Below are positions 11,653-23,589 of a DNA stretch of 64,000 nt, in pieces. This DNA is from Thysanoteuthis rhombus (Eukaryota; Mollusca; Cephalopoda; Oegopsida; Thysanoteuthidae), in NCBI GenBank assembly GCA_963457665.1, contig OY735224.1:50136811-50200810 (forward strand). Direction: 5' to 3'. Position 1 is the first letter of the stretch. Each line of letters opens with the position of its first letter. The notes beneath the pieces were generated by a model. That model was not told the origin of the DNA. It did no database searches and worked only from the letters and a program-made list of their open reading frames with translations. A program made the position numbers and the translations under genes.

Positions 11653-13129
11653 GACGATTGTGAATTTTAGTCTAAAAGGCTTTCTGAAAATTAAATAAAG
11701 TTTAACAGACTATTTTCAGGTTCAATTTCACTATTTTCCTCCAGAAAACAAAAAGAGTCCCTGAACGACAATTGTGATTTTAGTCTGAAAGGCTTCCTGG
11801 AAACTAAATAAAGTCTAACAGACTATTTTCAGGTTCAATTTCACTGTTTTCCTCCCGAAAAGAAAAAGAGTCCCTAGAGGACAATGTGAATTTTAGTCTA
11901 AAAGGCTTCCTGGAAACTAAATAAAGTCTCACAGATTATTTTCAGGTTCGATTTCACTGTTTTCCTCCAGAAAACAAAAAGAGTCCCTAAAGGACGATTG
12001 TGTATTTTAGTCCAAAAGGCTTCCTGGAAACTAAATAAAGCCTCTCAGACTATTTTCAGGTTCAATTTCACTGTTTTCCTCCAGAAAACAAAAAGAGTCC
12101 CTAAAGGACAATTGTGAATTTGAGTCTGAAAGGCTTCCTTGAAACTAAATAAAGTCTAACAGATTATTTTCAGGTTCAATTTCACTGTTTTCCTCCTAAA
12201 ACCAAAAAGAGTCCCTAAAGGACGATTGTGAATTTTAGTCCAAAAGGCTTCCTGGAAACTAAATAAAGTCTAACAAATTATTTTCAGGTTCAATTTCACT
12301 GTTTTCCTCCAGAAAACAAAAAGAGTCCCTAAAGGACAATTGTGAATTTTAGTCCAAAAGGCTTCCTGGAAACCAAATAAAGTCTAACAGATTATTTTCA
12401 GGTTCAATTTCACTGTTTTCCTCCAGAAAACAAAAAGAATCCCTAAAGGACGATTGTGAATTTTAGATTAAAAGGCTTCCTAGAAACTAAATAAAGTCTC
12501 ACGGACTAATTTCAGGTTCAATTTCACTGTATTCCTCCAGAAAACAAAAAGAGTCCCTAAAGGACAATTGTGAATTTGAGTCTGAAAGGCTTCCTTGAAA
12601 CTAAATAAAGTCTAACAGACTATTTTCAGGTTCAATTTCACTGTTTTCCTCCAGAAAACAAAAAGAGTCCCCAAAGGACAATTGTGAATTTTAGACTAAA
12701 AGGCTTCCTGGAAACTAAATAAAGTCTCACAGACTATTTTCAGGTTCAATTTCACTGTTTTCCTCCCAAAAACAAAAAGAGTCCCTAAAGGACGATTGTG
12801 AATTTGAGTCTGAAAGGCTTCCTGGAAACAAAATAAAGTCTCACAGACTATTTTCAGTTTCAATTTAACTGGCTTCCATCCGAAAACAAAAAGATTACTG
12901 GAGAAACCATTGCATATTTCAGTCTTAGAAGCTTCTTGGAAAAAAATAAAGTCTCGCAGACTTTTTTCTGGTTCAATTCAACTGGCTCCCTCCCGAAAAA
13001 AAATGAGTCTTGAAGAGACCATTGTTGATATCAATCTTAAAGGTTCCTGGATACAAAATAAAGTGTCACAGACAATTTACAGGTTCAATTTCACTGTTTT
13101 CCTCCAGAAAACAAAAAGAGTCCCTAAAG
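11653..13129 (+). repeat. 13-unit block, first copy of a 1477-bp duplication in L114
   Basis: The variant string around 11653-11780 (GGCTTTCTGAAAATTAAATA, CACTATTTTCC, CTGAACGACAATTGTGATTT) recurs at 13130-13257. Unusual unit 12938-13060 recurs at 14415-14540. The offset is 1477 bp, i.e. 13 units. The two blocks differ at only a few bases in what I compared (e.g. CCTAAAGG versus CCTCAAGG near 12447/13924). Confidence 0.9.
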
Positions 13130-14606
13130 GACGATTGTGAATTTTAGTCTAAAAGGCTTTCTGAAAATTAAATAAAGTTTAACAGACTATTTTCAGGTTC
13201 AATTTCACTATTTTCCTCCAGAAAACAAAAAGAGTCCCTGAACGACAATTGTGATTTTAGTCTGAAAGGCTTCCTGGAAACTAAATAAAGTCTAACAGAC
13301 TATTTTCAGGTTCAATTTCACTGTTTTCCTCCCGAAAAGAAAAAGAGTCCCTAGAGGACAATGTGAATTTTAGTCTAAAAGGCTTCCTGGAAACTAAATA
13401 AAGTCTCACAGATTATTTTCAGGTTCGATTTCACTGTTTTCCTCCAGAAAACAAAAAGAGTCCCTAAAGGACGATTGTGTATTTTAGTCCAAAAGGCTTC
13501 CTGGAAACTAAATAAAGCCTCTCAGACTATTTTCAGGTTCAATTTCACTGTTTTCCTCCAGAAAACAAAAAGAGTCCCTAAAGGACAATTGTGAATTTGA
13601 GTCTGAAAGGCTTCCTTGAAACTAAATAAAGTCTAACAGATTATTTTCAGGTTCAATTTCACTGTTTTCCTCCTAAAACCAAAAAGAGTCCCTAAAGGAC
13701 GATTGTGAATTTTAGTCCAAAAGGCTTCCTGGAAACTAAATAAAGTCTAACAAATTATTTTCAGGTTCAATTTCACTGTTTTCCTCCAGAAAACAAAAAG
13801 AGTCCCTAAAGGACAATTGTGAATTTTAGTCCAAAAGGCTTCCTGGAAACCAAATAAAGTCTAACAGATTATTTTCAGGTTCAATTTCACTGTTTTCCTC
13901 CAGAAAACAAAAAGAATCCCTCAAGGACGATTGTGAATTTTAGATTAAAAGGCTTCCTAGAAACTAAATAAAGTCTCACGGACTAATTTCAGGTTCAATT
14001 TCACTGTATTCCTCCAGAAAACAAAAAGAGTCCCTAAAGGACAATTGTGAATTTGAGTCTGAAAGGCTTCCTTGAAACTAAATAAAGTCTAACAGACTAT
14101 TTTCAGGTTCAATTTCACTGTTTTCCTCCAGAAAACAAAAAGAGTCCCCAAAGGACAATTGTGAATTTTAGACTAAAAGGCTTCCTGGAAACTAAATAAA
14201 GTCTCACAGACTATTTTCAGGTTCAATTTCACTGTTTTCCTCCCAAAAACAAAAAGAGTCCCTAAAGGACGATTGTGAATTTGAGTCTGAAAGGCTTCCT
14301 GGAAACAAAATAAAGTCTCACAGACTATTTTCAGTTTCAATTTAACTGGCTTCCATCCGAAAACAAAAAGATTACTGGAGAAACCATTGCATATTTCAGT
14401 CTTAGAAGCTTCTTGGAAAAAAATAAAGTCTCGCAGACTTTTTTCTGGTTCAATTCAACTGGCTCCCTCCCGAAAAAAAATGAGTCTTGAAGAGACCATT
14501 GTTGATATCAATCTTAAAGGTTCCTGGATACAAAATAAAGTGTCACAGACAATTTACAGGTTCAATTTCACTGTTTTCCTCCCGAAAACAAAAAGAAACT
14601 CTAAAG
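13130..14606 (+). repeat. 13-unit block, second copy of the 1477-bp duplication
   Basis: Near-identical tandem copy of 11653-13129. The end is marked where the sequence changes from CTCCAGAAAAC to CTCCCGAAAAC around 14580. Confidence 0.9.
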
Positions 14607-16255
14607 GACAATTGTGAATTTTTGTCTGAAAGGACTCATGGAAACTAAATAAAGTCTCACAGACTATTTTCAGGTTCAATTTCACTGTATTCCTCCCGAA
14701 AACAAAAAGAGACTCTAGAGGACAATTTTGAATTTTTGTCTAAAAGGCTTCCTGGAAACTAAATAAAGTCTAACAGACAATTTACAGGTTCAATTTCACT
14801 GTTTTCCTCCCGAAAAAAAAAAAGAGACTCTAAAGGACAATTGTGAATTTCTGTCTTAAAGGTTTCATGGAAACTAAATAAAGTCTAACAGACTATTTTC
14901 AGGTTCAATTTCACTGTTTTCCTCCCGAAAACAAAAAGAAACTCTAAAGGACAATTGTGAATTTTTGTCTGAAACGACTCATGGAAACTAAATAAAGTCT
15001 CACAGACTATCTTCAGGTTCAATTTCACTGTATTCCCCCCGAAAACAAAAAGAGTCCCTAAAGGACAGTTGTGAATTTTAGTCCAGAAGGCTTCCTGGAA
15101 ATTAAATAAAGTCTAACAGACACTTTACAGGTTCAATTTCACTGTTTTCCTCCCGAAAAAAAAAAACAGACTCTAAAGGACATTTGTGAATTTCTGTCTG
15201 AAAGGCTTCATGGAAACTAAATAAAGTTTAACAGACTATTTTCAGGTTCAATTTCGCTGTTTTCATCCTGAAAACAAAAAGAGTCCCCAAAAGACAATGT
15301 GAATTTTAGTCTAAAAGGCTCCCTAGAAACTAAATAAAGTCTCACAGACTATTTTCAGGTTCAGTTTCACTGTTTTCCTCCCAGGAACAAAAATTGTTTT
15401 GAAGAGACAATTGTGAATTTTAGTCTTAAAGGCTTCCTGGGAACAAAATAAAGTCTCAAAGACTATTTTCAGGTTAAATTTCACTTGCTTCCTCCCAAAA
15501 ACAAAAAATGTTTTGAGTAGACCATTGTGAATTTCAGTCTAAAAGGATTCCTTGGAACAAAATAAAGTCCAGCAGACTATTTCAAGGTTCAATTTCACTG
15601 GCTTCCTCTCCAAAACAAAAAGAGTATTGACAAAACCTTAGTGAATTTTCAGTCTCATAGACTTCCCAAAAACAAAATAGAGTCTCACAGACTATTTCCA
15701 GGTTCAATTTCACTGTTTTCCTCCTGAAAACAAAAAGAGACTCTAAAGGACAATTGTGAATTTCTGTCTCATAGACTTCCAAAAAACGAAATAAAGTGTC
15801 ATAGACTATTTTCACTGGCTTCCTCCTGAAAACAAAAAGAGTGCTGAAGAGACCATTGTGAATTTCAGTCTCAAAAGCCCCCTGGAAACAAATTAAAGTC
15901 TCACAGACTATTTTCAGGTTCACTTTCACTAGTTTCCTCCCAGAAATGAAAAGCATCTCGAAGAGATAATTGTGAATTTCAATCTAAAAGGCTTACGGGA
16001 TACAAAATGAAGTCTAACAGACTATTTTCAGGTTTAATTTCATTTGCTTTCTCCCGGAAACAGAAAGAGTCTCGAATAGACCATTTTGGATTTCAGTCTA
16101 AAAGGCTTCCTGGATACAAAATAATGTGTCACAGACTATTTTCAGGTTAAATTTCACTGGCTTCCTCCTGGAAAGGAAAAGAGTCTTGAAGAGACCATTG
16201 TGAATATCAGCGTTAATGGCTTTGTGGGAACAAAATAAAGTCTAACAGATTATTT

Positions 16256-17269
16256 TCAACTCAAAACTTGATTCAAAAAATAATTCAAGGGAGGCTAAAA
16301 CCGGTTGTAAATAGTAAAGAATTCAGTGGCCGACAACCCACAAAGAGGGTTTCGAGCACATTCTGAGGCTCAGAGAATTTTGGTGGGAAGTCCAACAGTG
16401 GTAATCATGAGAACGTTGCTGGAAACATGTTATTGCTTCAAATATGTCGCATTTTAGTTAAATAAATATATTTTTTATTTTACCATGTCGTTCATGTTAT
16501 TATCAAAAAAATAATTTCATAAACAATGAAAACATCTGTTGATGCGAATAATTCTGTTTTGTGTTATTCAATACTTATTTTTTCTTTAGGTGGAACGGTT
16601 CAATCAGTTTTGCGTAGCACTCCTTGTCAGGGAGTTTTGAATTTTCCGGCTTAATTGTCTTCAATTTGGAATCCTGAGCATCTCAGCCATAGACAACTGG
16701 ATCGTGAGAATCCTAATCGTTGTCTGGGATTTCGTAAAACATATAGAGATCAGACATTAGATCAGTGTTTTGGAACCTGTTGAAAAATCGAAAAATATAT
16801 CAATATAATACTAATGTTCACTAAGCTTATCTTAGTGGGGCGCAAGCTCACAAGTGAGGGGGAACCCAGTTTGGATCGAATACACTAGAGTTGTAAATTG
16901 AAAGTCTCATGTAATACTGGTTCTCCCCGACTTTCTCACTGGCACCGTCATAAGTCGGACAATTTTTTTTCCTGAAGTGTTTATTCCTTGAAAAAAGACA
17001 AAAACAAACAAACGAAAAAACAACATTGGCACAGCCCGTACGTGTGATTTAACACTGAACAAAACTCTGACTATATTTCGATTGATGGTTATCACAATTA
17101 AGGACACTGTTTCTGTTTTGATTGTTGCTATCAACAACATCACAAATAAATAAAGAACAGTGTCTCATCATCTCAAGTTTAAACCTCCTGAAGATTTTCA
17201 TGAAACCAGGTACAGCATTAGAATGGGCATGCCCTAGTGTCTACGGAACAAGATTTAATTATAATATAT

Positions 17270-17305
<36 letters not shown>

Positions 17306-17690
17306 GTATAGGATTGGTGATAAGGAGCCCCCTATTGGAAATTGATAAAACCTTTATTATCTATGGGTTGACAGTAGTCAAACTAGCTTTACTGATAGAA
17401 TTTGCCTTCAGTGTTGCATCTACTTACTCGTTGTCCCACTCTCAAAGGAAGAAGTTAGAGAAATAAAGGAATGTTTACCAAAGGAAGATAATATTTCTGA
17501 TAGGGAATTCATTCTCAGCCATCGTTTACAGGTGGACTAGAGAAATATTGAGTATTACCAAGGATAATTCATCTGTCTATGGGTGGACATGTATACAGGG
17601 AGATAGCTCGACAACTTTGCATCATACAGAGTTGATATTTGCCACATGTTATTATTGACAACTTCTTTTATTATCATAACTTCACAAAAA
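16256..17690 (-). repeat. Left spacer of the giant inverted repeat
   Basis: About 1.4 kb of non-tandem sequence whose reverse complement is 50640-52155. Matches include the E1 element (16289-16570), the stretch AATCCTAATCGTTGTCTGGG (~16709) and its complement near 51690, and CGACAACTTTGCATC (17609) against GTTGTCGAGC near 50770. Alignment is colinear with small indels; the right copy has ~25 extra bases near 51320. Open frames at 16907-17143 (-) and 17122-17466 (+) are not convincing genes. Confidence 0.93.
17271..17310. repeat. (CA)n(TA)n microsatellite in the left spacer
   Basis: A short CA run passes into a TA run. The mirror position in the right spacer (51076-51103) has only the TA part. 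Confidence 0.95.
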
Positions 17691-20600
17691 ATTGTTAAAA
17701 ATATTAAAAACATTAGTCATAGGAGCTAAAAAAGCTCTGTTTATAGCTTTTTAGGTTTATAGCTTTTTAGGCTCATTCGTTTATTATTAGTACATACAAG
17801 AAAGTTGTTAAAAACCTTTGAAACATTGCTTCTGTGGCTACCCTTTAAGGCTTGGTTATGAACACTTTGAAAAATCAGTACTTGTTTTTTTACTACATTC
17901 AGTAAAATTGTTGGAAAACCTCTAAAACTTTTGTTTCAAAACTAAAAAGGCTCTGATTATAGCTTTTCAGGTTGGTTTTATGTCTGACTCGTATATTGTT
18001 ACTACATTCAAGAAAGTTGTTAAAAACCTTTGAAACATTGCTTCTGTGGCTACCCTTTAAGGCTTAGTTAATAACACTGTGAAAAATCAGTACTATTTTC
18101 ACTACATTAAGGAAAATTGTTGGAAAACCTCTAAATATTTACTTTCAAATATAGAAAATCTCTGATTATAGTTTTTTAGGTTGGTTTTATCACTGACTCA
18201 TATATTGTTACTATATTCAAAAAAGTTGTTAGAAAACTTTGAAACAATGCTTCTCTGGCTACCCTTTAAGGCTTGGTTATTAACACTGTGAAAAATCAGT
18301 ACTATCTTTCTCTACTACATTCAGGAAAATTGTTGGAAAACCTCTAAAACTTTAGTTTCAAATATATAAAGGCTATGTTTATAGCTATTGAGGTTGGTTT
18401 TATCACTGACTTGTATATTGTTACTACATTCAAGAAAGTTGTTAAGAACCTATGAAACATTGCTTCTCTGGCTACCCTTCAAGGCTTAGTTATTAACACT
18501 TTGAAAAATCAGTACTATTTTTCACTACATTCAGGAAAATTGTTGGAAAACCTCTGAAACTTTAGTTCAAGACCTAAAGAGGGTCTGATTATATCTTTTT
18601 TGGAAAATCAGAACTTTTTTATTTACTTCATTCAGGAGCATTGTTGGAAAACCACTAAAACTTTAGTTTCAAACCTAAAAAAAATCTCATTATAGCTTTT
18701 CTGGTCGGTTTTATCACTGACACGTATATTGTTACTAGATTCAAGAAAGTTGTTAAAAACCTTCGAAACATTGCTTCCGTGGCTATTCTTTAAGGTTTGG
18801 TTATTAACACTATGAAAAATCTATACTTTCTTCTCACTACATCCTGGAAAATTGTTGGAAAACCTCTAAAAAAGTGGTTTTGAACCTAAAAAAGCTATGT
18901 TTATGGCTTTTTAGGTTAGTTATATCACTAACTTATACAATGTTACCACATTCAAGAAAGTTGTTACAAATCTTTGAAATATTGCTTCTGTGGCTAACCT
19001 TTAAAACTTGGTTATGAACGCTTCAAAAAATGAGAACTATTTTTTACAAATTTCAGGAAAATGTTTGGAAAACCTATAAAACTTTAGTTCTGAATATACA
19101 AAGGCTATGTTTACAGCTTGTAAAGTTGGTTTTATCACTGACTCATATATTGTTACAACATCCAAAAAGTTGTTAAAAACCTTTGATACATACTCCTGTG
19201 GCTACCCTTTAAGGCTTGGTTGTGAACACTTTAAAAAATCAGTATTATTTTTTTACTACATTCAGGCAAATTGTTGGAAAACCTTTAAAACTTCAGTTTC
19301 AAACCTAAAAAGGCTCTGATTAGAGCTTTTTAGGTTTGTTTTATCAATGACTCGTATATTGTTACTATATTCAAAAAAGTTGTTAAAAACCTATGAAACA
19401 ATGCTTCTCTGGCTACCCTTTAAGGCTTGGTTATGAAGACTCTGAAGATTCAGTACTTTTTTTTTTACTACATTCAGGAAAATTGTGGGAAAACCTATAA
19501 AACTTTAGTTTAAGACCTAAAGAGGGTCTGATTATATCTTTTTAGGTTGGTTTTATCTCTGACTCGGAAATTGTAACTACATTCAAGAAAGTTGTTACAA
19601 ACCTTTGAAACATTGCTTCTCTGGCTACCCTTTAAGGCTTAGTTATTAACACTGTGAAAATTCAGTACTATTTTTCACTACATTAAGGAAAATTGTTGGA
19701 AAACCTCTAAATATTTACTTTCAAATATAGAAAATCTCTGATTATAGTTTTTTAGGTTGGTTTTATCTCTGACTTGTACATTGTTACTACATTCAAGAAA
19801 GTTGTTAAAAATCTTTGAAACATTGCACCTCTGGCTACCCTTCAAGGCTTGGTTATGAAGACTCTGAAAAATCAGTACTATTTTTCTCTACTACATTCAG
19901 GAAAATTGTTGGAAAACCTCTAAAATTTTAGTTTCAAATATATAAAGGCTACGTTTATAGCTATTGAGGATGGTTTTATCACTGACTCGTATATTGTTAC
20001 TACATTCAAGAAAGTTGTTAAGAACCTATGAAACATTGCTTCTCTGGCTACCCTTTAAGGCTTAGTTATTAACACTGTGGAAAATCAGTACTATTTTTCA
20101 CTACATTCAGGAAAATTGTTGGAAAACCTCTAAAACTTTAGTTCAAGACCTAAAGAGGGTCTGATTATATCTTTTTTGGAAAATCAGTACCTTTTTATTT
20201 ACTTCATTCAGGAGCATTGTTGGAAAACCACTAAAACTTTAGTTTCAAATATAGAAAGGCTATGTTTATATCTTTTTATGTTGGTTTTATCACTGACTCG
20301 TATATTGTTACTAGATTCAACAAAGTTGTTAAATCCCCTTAAACATTGTTTTTGTTGCTAGCCTTCAAGGCTTGGATATGAACACTTTGAAAAATCAATA
20401 CTATTTTTCTTCACTACATTCAGGAAAATTGTTGGAAAACCTCTAACTTTTCAGTTCCAAATATATAAAGGCTATGTTTATAGCTATTGAGGTTGGATTT
20501 ATCACTGACTCGTATATTGTTACTACATTCAAGAAAGTTGTTAAAAACCTTTGAAACATTGCTTCTGTGGCTACTTTCTAAGGCTCGGTTATGAACACTT

Positions 20601-21955
20601 TGAAAAATCAGTACTATTTTTTTTGCTACATTCCGGAAAATTGTTGGAAAACCTATAAAACTTTAGTTTCAAATATAGAAAGGCTCTGATTATAGCTTTT
20701 CAGGTTAGTTTTATCACTGACTCGTGTATTGTTACTACATTTGAGAAAGTTGTTAAAAACCTTTGAAACAATGCTTCTCTGGCTACCTTTTAAGGCTTGG
20801 TTATGAACACTTTGAAAAATCAATACTATTTTTCTTCACTACGTTCAGGAAAATATCTGGAAAATCTCTAAATCTTTAGTTTCAAATATATAAAGGCTAT
20901 GTTTATAGCTATTGAGGTTGGTTTTATCACTGACTCGTATATTGTTACTACATTCAAGAAAGTTGTTAAAAACCTTTGAAACATTGCTCCTGTGGCTACC
21001 CTTTAAGGCTTGGTTATGAACACTCTGAAAAATCAGTGCTTTTTTCCTTGCTACATTCAGGAAAAAGGTTGGAAAACCTCTAAAACTTTAGTTTCAAATA
21101 TAGAAAGGCTATGTTTATAGCTATTGAGGTTGGTTTTATCTCTGACTCGTATATTGTTACTACATTCAAGAAAGTTGTTAAAAACCTTTGAAACTTTTCT
21201 TCTCTGGCTACCCTTTAAGGCTTGGTTATTAACACAGTGAAAAATCAGTACTATTTTTTTTTATTATATTCTGCAAAATTGTTAGTAAACCTCTAGAATT
21301 TCAAATATAAAAAAGCTATGTTCATAGCTTTTTAGGTTGGTTTTATCACTGACTCGTATATTGTTACTACATTCGAGAAAGTTGTTAAAAACCTTTGAAA
21401 CATTGCTTCTTTGGCTACTCTTTAAGGATTGGTTATGAACACTCTGGAAAATCAGTACCATTTTTTTTTACTATGTCCAGGAAAATATATGGAAAACCTC
21501 TAAAACTTCAGTTTCAAATATAGAAAGGCTATGTTTATAGCTTTTTAGGATGGTTCTATCACTGACTTGTATATTGTTACTACATTCAAGAAAGTTGTTA
21601 AAAACCTTTGAAACATTGCTTCTCAGGCTACCCTTTTAGGCTTAGTTATGAACACTTTGAAAACCAGTATTATTTTTCTTTACTCAAGTCAGGAAAATTG
21701 TTGGAAAACCTCTAAAACTTTAGTTTCAAATATAGAAAGGCTATGTTTATAGCTAATGAAGTTGGTTTTATCACTGACTCGTGTATTGTTACTACATTCA
21801 AGAAAGTTGTTAAAAACCTTTGAAACATTGCTTCTCAGGCTTCGTTATGAATACTTTGTAAAATCAGTACTTCATTCAGGAAAATTGTGGGAAAACCTCT
21901 AAAACTTTAGTCCAGTTTAGTTTCAGACTTGAAAAGGGTCTGATTATAGCTTTTC
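17680..21955 (+). repeat. Tandem ~210-bp dimer satellite, ~20 copies
   Basis: Each dimer has half A (GGCTCTGATTATAGCTTTTT, AGGTTGGTTTTATCACTGAC, TCGTATATTGTTACTACATT, CAAGAAAGTTGTTAAAAACC, then GAAACATTGCTTCTGTGGCT) and half B (AAGGCTTGGTTATGAACACT, TTGAAAAATCAGTACTA, ACTACATTCAGGAAAATTGT, TGGAAAACCTCTAAAACTTT, AGTTTCAAATATAGAAA). A and B are themselves alignable around ACTACATTCA-GAAA-TTGTT, so the dimer grew from a ~105-bp ancestor. Some units are rearranged (for example 18570-18620 and 20150-20200 join B to B). The 105-bp array at 31420-50640 is the same family in reverse orientation. Confidence 0.93.
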
Positions 21956-22070
21956 GTGATTGAAAAATAAATTATTTCAGCTGGTATTTAAAAAAAATGT
22001 TTAGTTGATTTGGTCATCTCCAGTGTCTTCTCAACAATCTATAGAGGAAATAAAAGAATCATGTGATAAT
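21956..22070 (+). repeat. R3 motif, copy 1
   Basis: About 110 bp with AAATTATTTCAGCTGGTATT, then TGATTTGG and CAACAATCTATAGA. Direct copies are at 30173-30270 and 31190-31310. Always next to a microsatellite; twice (here and at 30.2 kb) followed by an inverted LINE tail. Confidence 0.8.
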
Positions 22071-22074
22071 AATA

Positions 22075-22076
<2 letters not shown>

Positions 22077-22118
<42 letters not shown>
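22077..22118. repeat. (GT)n microsatellite
   Basis: 21 GT repeats, uninterrupted, at the 3' end of the inverted LINE tail. The 117-codon plus frame starting at 22063 that reads through it is a chance frame. Confidence 0.98.
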
Positions 22119-22120
<2 letters not shown>

Positions 22121-22745
22121 TGGGGTTTGGGGCTCATCATTGTCCGATGAAACGCCCACTTACGTCTGATCTCTTGTATGAAAGGGGTCGGGGACGAAAG
22201 GACAAGACAACTCTGAATCAGGGTCGAATCTCAGGGGAGAAGGCTAAAAGTGCCTCTCATCTATTCCCTCTTATTATTACAATTGGAGGTGGGAACATTC
22301 AAAGTTGGAATTTGTTGAAATATTCGCCACTAAATCATTTTACAATGATTATAAAGGATTGCAAAAAAATAATACTAAAAATTGCTTATGAATTTCACTC
22401 GAGCATAGTAGAATAGTTTTGTAATTTAATGTCTAATAAGATAACAAGCAGTCATTGGGAAGTGGTTTTTGATGAATTAATACTTTCATTTGTCCAAATC
22501 AGATTATTTTGAAACAACACCTCTCTATCGTTGGCGTCACGGAGCCAGTACTTTCCGAATATGTCTGCTTCGTCTCTCCATCTTGTATTCTGCCGGACTA
22601 CCTCGGTAGCACATGTTTCCTCTGCTGATGCCTGTTGTCAATCATAATGTATGTTTGGTGTGTGCCATTCCTGCAATATATCCAGCCCATTGCTATTTTA
22701 CAGTGCATTAGAATATTAATAGTTGATAACATTCGCTCTGAAGCT
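22119..22745 (-). mobile_element. Decayed RTE/BovB-like LINE 3' end (copy 3, inverted)
   Basis: The reverse complement matches copy 2 (2051-2780) through the 3' untranslated part (22140-22480) and into the reverse transcriptase tail (22540-22700, complement of a Q-W-A-G-like coding stretch at 22680-22695). It joins decayed satellite monomers at 22745 exactly as copy 2 does at 2045. Confidence 0.65.
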
Positions 22746-23589
22746 AAGTAGGCTCCGTCTATACCTTTTCAGGCTTGCTTTTTTTACACCTGCAAAATTC
22801 AATTATATATGATTACTACTTTCGAGACAATTGTTAAAAACCTTGTAAACATACATTGTCAAAGCTAAAAAGGCTCCATGTATAATTTCTTTTTACTCAT
22901 ATATTATTAAAGAATGCAAGAAAACTTATTGAAATATTCGATTCAAAGCTGAAAAGGCTCTGTTTATATCTTTTTAGCTTTGCTCTTCATACACATCTAT
23001 ATATTATTTTGAAAAAAGCCTTTCAAACATTAGTTTCAAGGCTAAAAAGGCTCTGTTTATACCCTTCCAGACTTGGTTTTGACACTTTGAAAATTCCATC
23101 ATATATTATTACTACATTGAAGTAAATTGTTAAAAACCTTCAAAACATTGCTATCAAAGCTAAAAAGACTCTGTTTACAGCATTTTAGGCTCAGTTTTGA
23201 CACTTTGATTATATATTATTACTACTTCCTTGGAAAGTGTTGAAAATATTGAAAACATTCGTTTTTAATACTCACTCATATACTATCACTACATGCAAGA
23301 AAAGTATCAAAGACCTTTGAAACATTGGTTCCTAATCTAAAAAGGCTCTGTTTATACCTTGTTAGGCTTGGATTGGACATTTTGAAAATTCAACTATGTG
23401 TTATAGCAGCATCGTAAAAATTTCATGGAAAACATTGGAAACATTGGTTTCAAAGCTGAATACTTTATTCATACCCTTTTAGGCTTTGTTTATGGTCACT
23501 TTGATATTTCAATAATATATTTTGACTACATTCAGACAAATTGATGAGAAACCTCTAAAACATTGTTTTCAAACCTTAAAAGGCTTGGC
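22746..23589 (+). repeat. Decayed ~108-bp satellite monomers
   Basis: Seven or eight units in head-to-tail order with landmarks AAAGCTAAAAAGGCTCTGTT, TATACCTTTTCAGGCTTGGT, TTTGACACTTTGAAAATTCA, ATCATATATTATTACTACAT and AAACATTG. Units are much more diverged from each other than in the adjoining 109-bp array, which suggests they are older. Confidence 0.85.

Larger units (their letters stand above)
5156..16255 (+). repeat. Array L114: tandem 114-bp satellite, ~97 units (left arm)
   Basis: Unit starts such as AGTCTCACAG at 8747 and 8861 are exactly 114 bp apart. The unit reads in pieces: AGTCTCACAGACTATTTTCA, GGTTCAATTTCACTG, TTTTCCTCCCGAAAACAAAA, AGAGTCCCTAAAGGACAATT, GTGAATTTTAGTCTAAAAGG, CTTCCTGGAAACTAAATAA. 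Two subfamilies exist. Type 1 (GTCTTGAAGAGACCATTGTG, ACTGGCTTCC, GGAAACAAAATAA) fills 5156-8690, 9350-10250 and 15390-16255. Type 2 (GTCCCTAAAGGAC, ACTGTTTTCC, GGAAACTAAATAA) fills most of 8690-15390. Units are diverged point-wise but rarely lose the period. Most carry AATAAA on the plus strand. The right-arm array at 52155-64000 is its reverse complement. Confidence 0.97.

Noticed and set aside
5156..16255. The many 60-120 codon frames on both strands of the 114-bp arrays as separate genes
   Set aside because: All are shifted views of the same 38-codon repeat; there are no independent starts, domains or contexts.
16907..17466. Small open frames in the left spacer and their counterparts at 51048-51581
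   Set aside because: The two spacer copies differ by indels within the frames, no domain is visible, and part of the frames is a microsatellite.
22063..22416. 117-codon frame starting with a Cys/Val run
   Set aside because: The start lies at a (GT)n run and the rest is the antisense of a decayed LINE tail.
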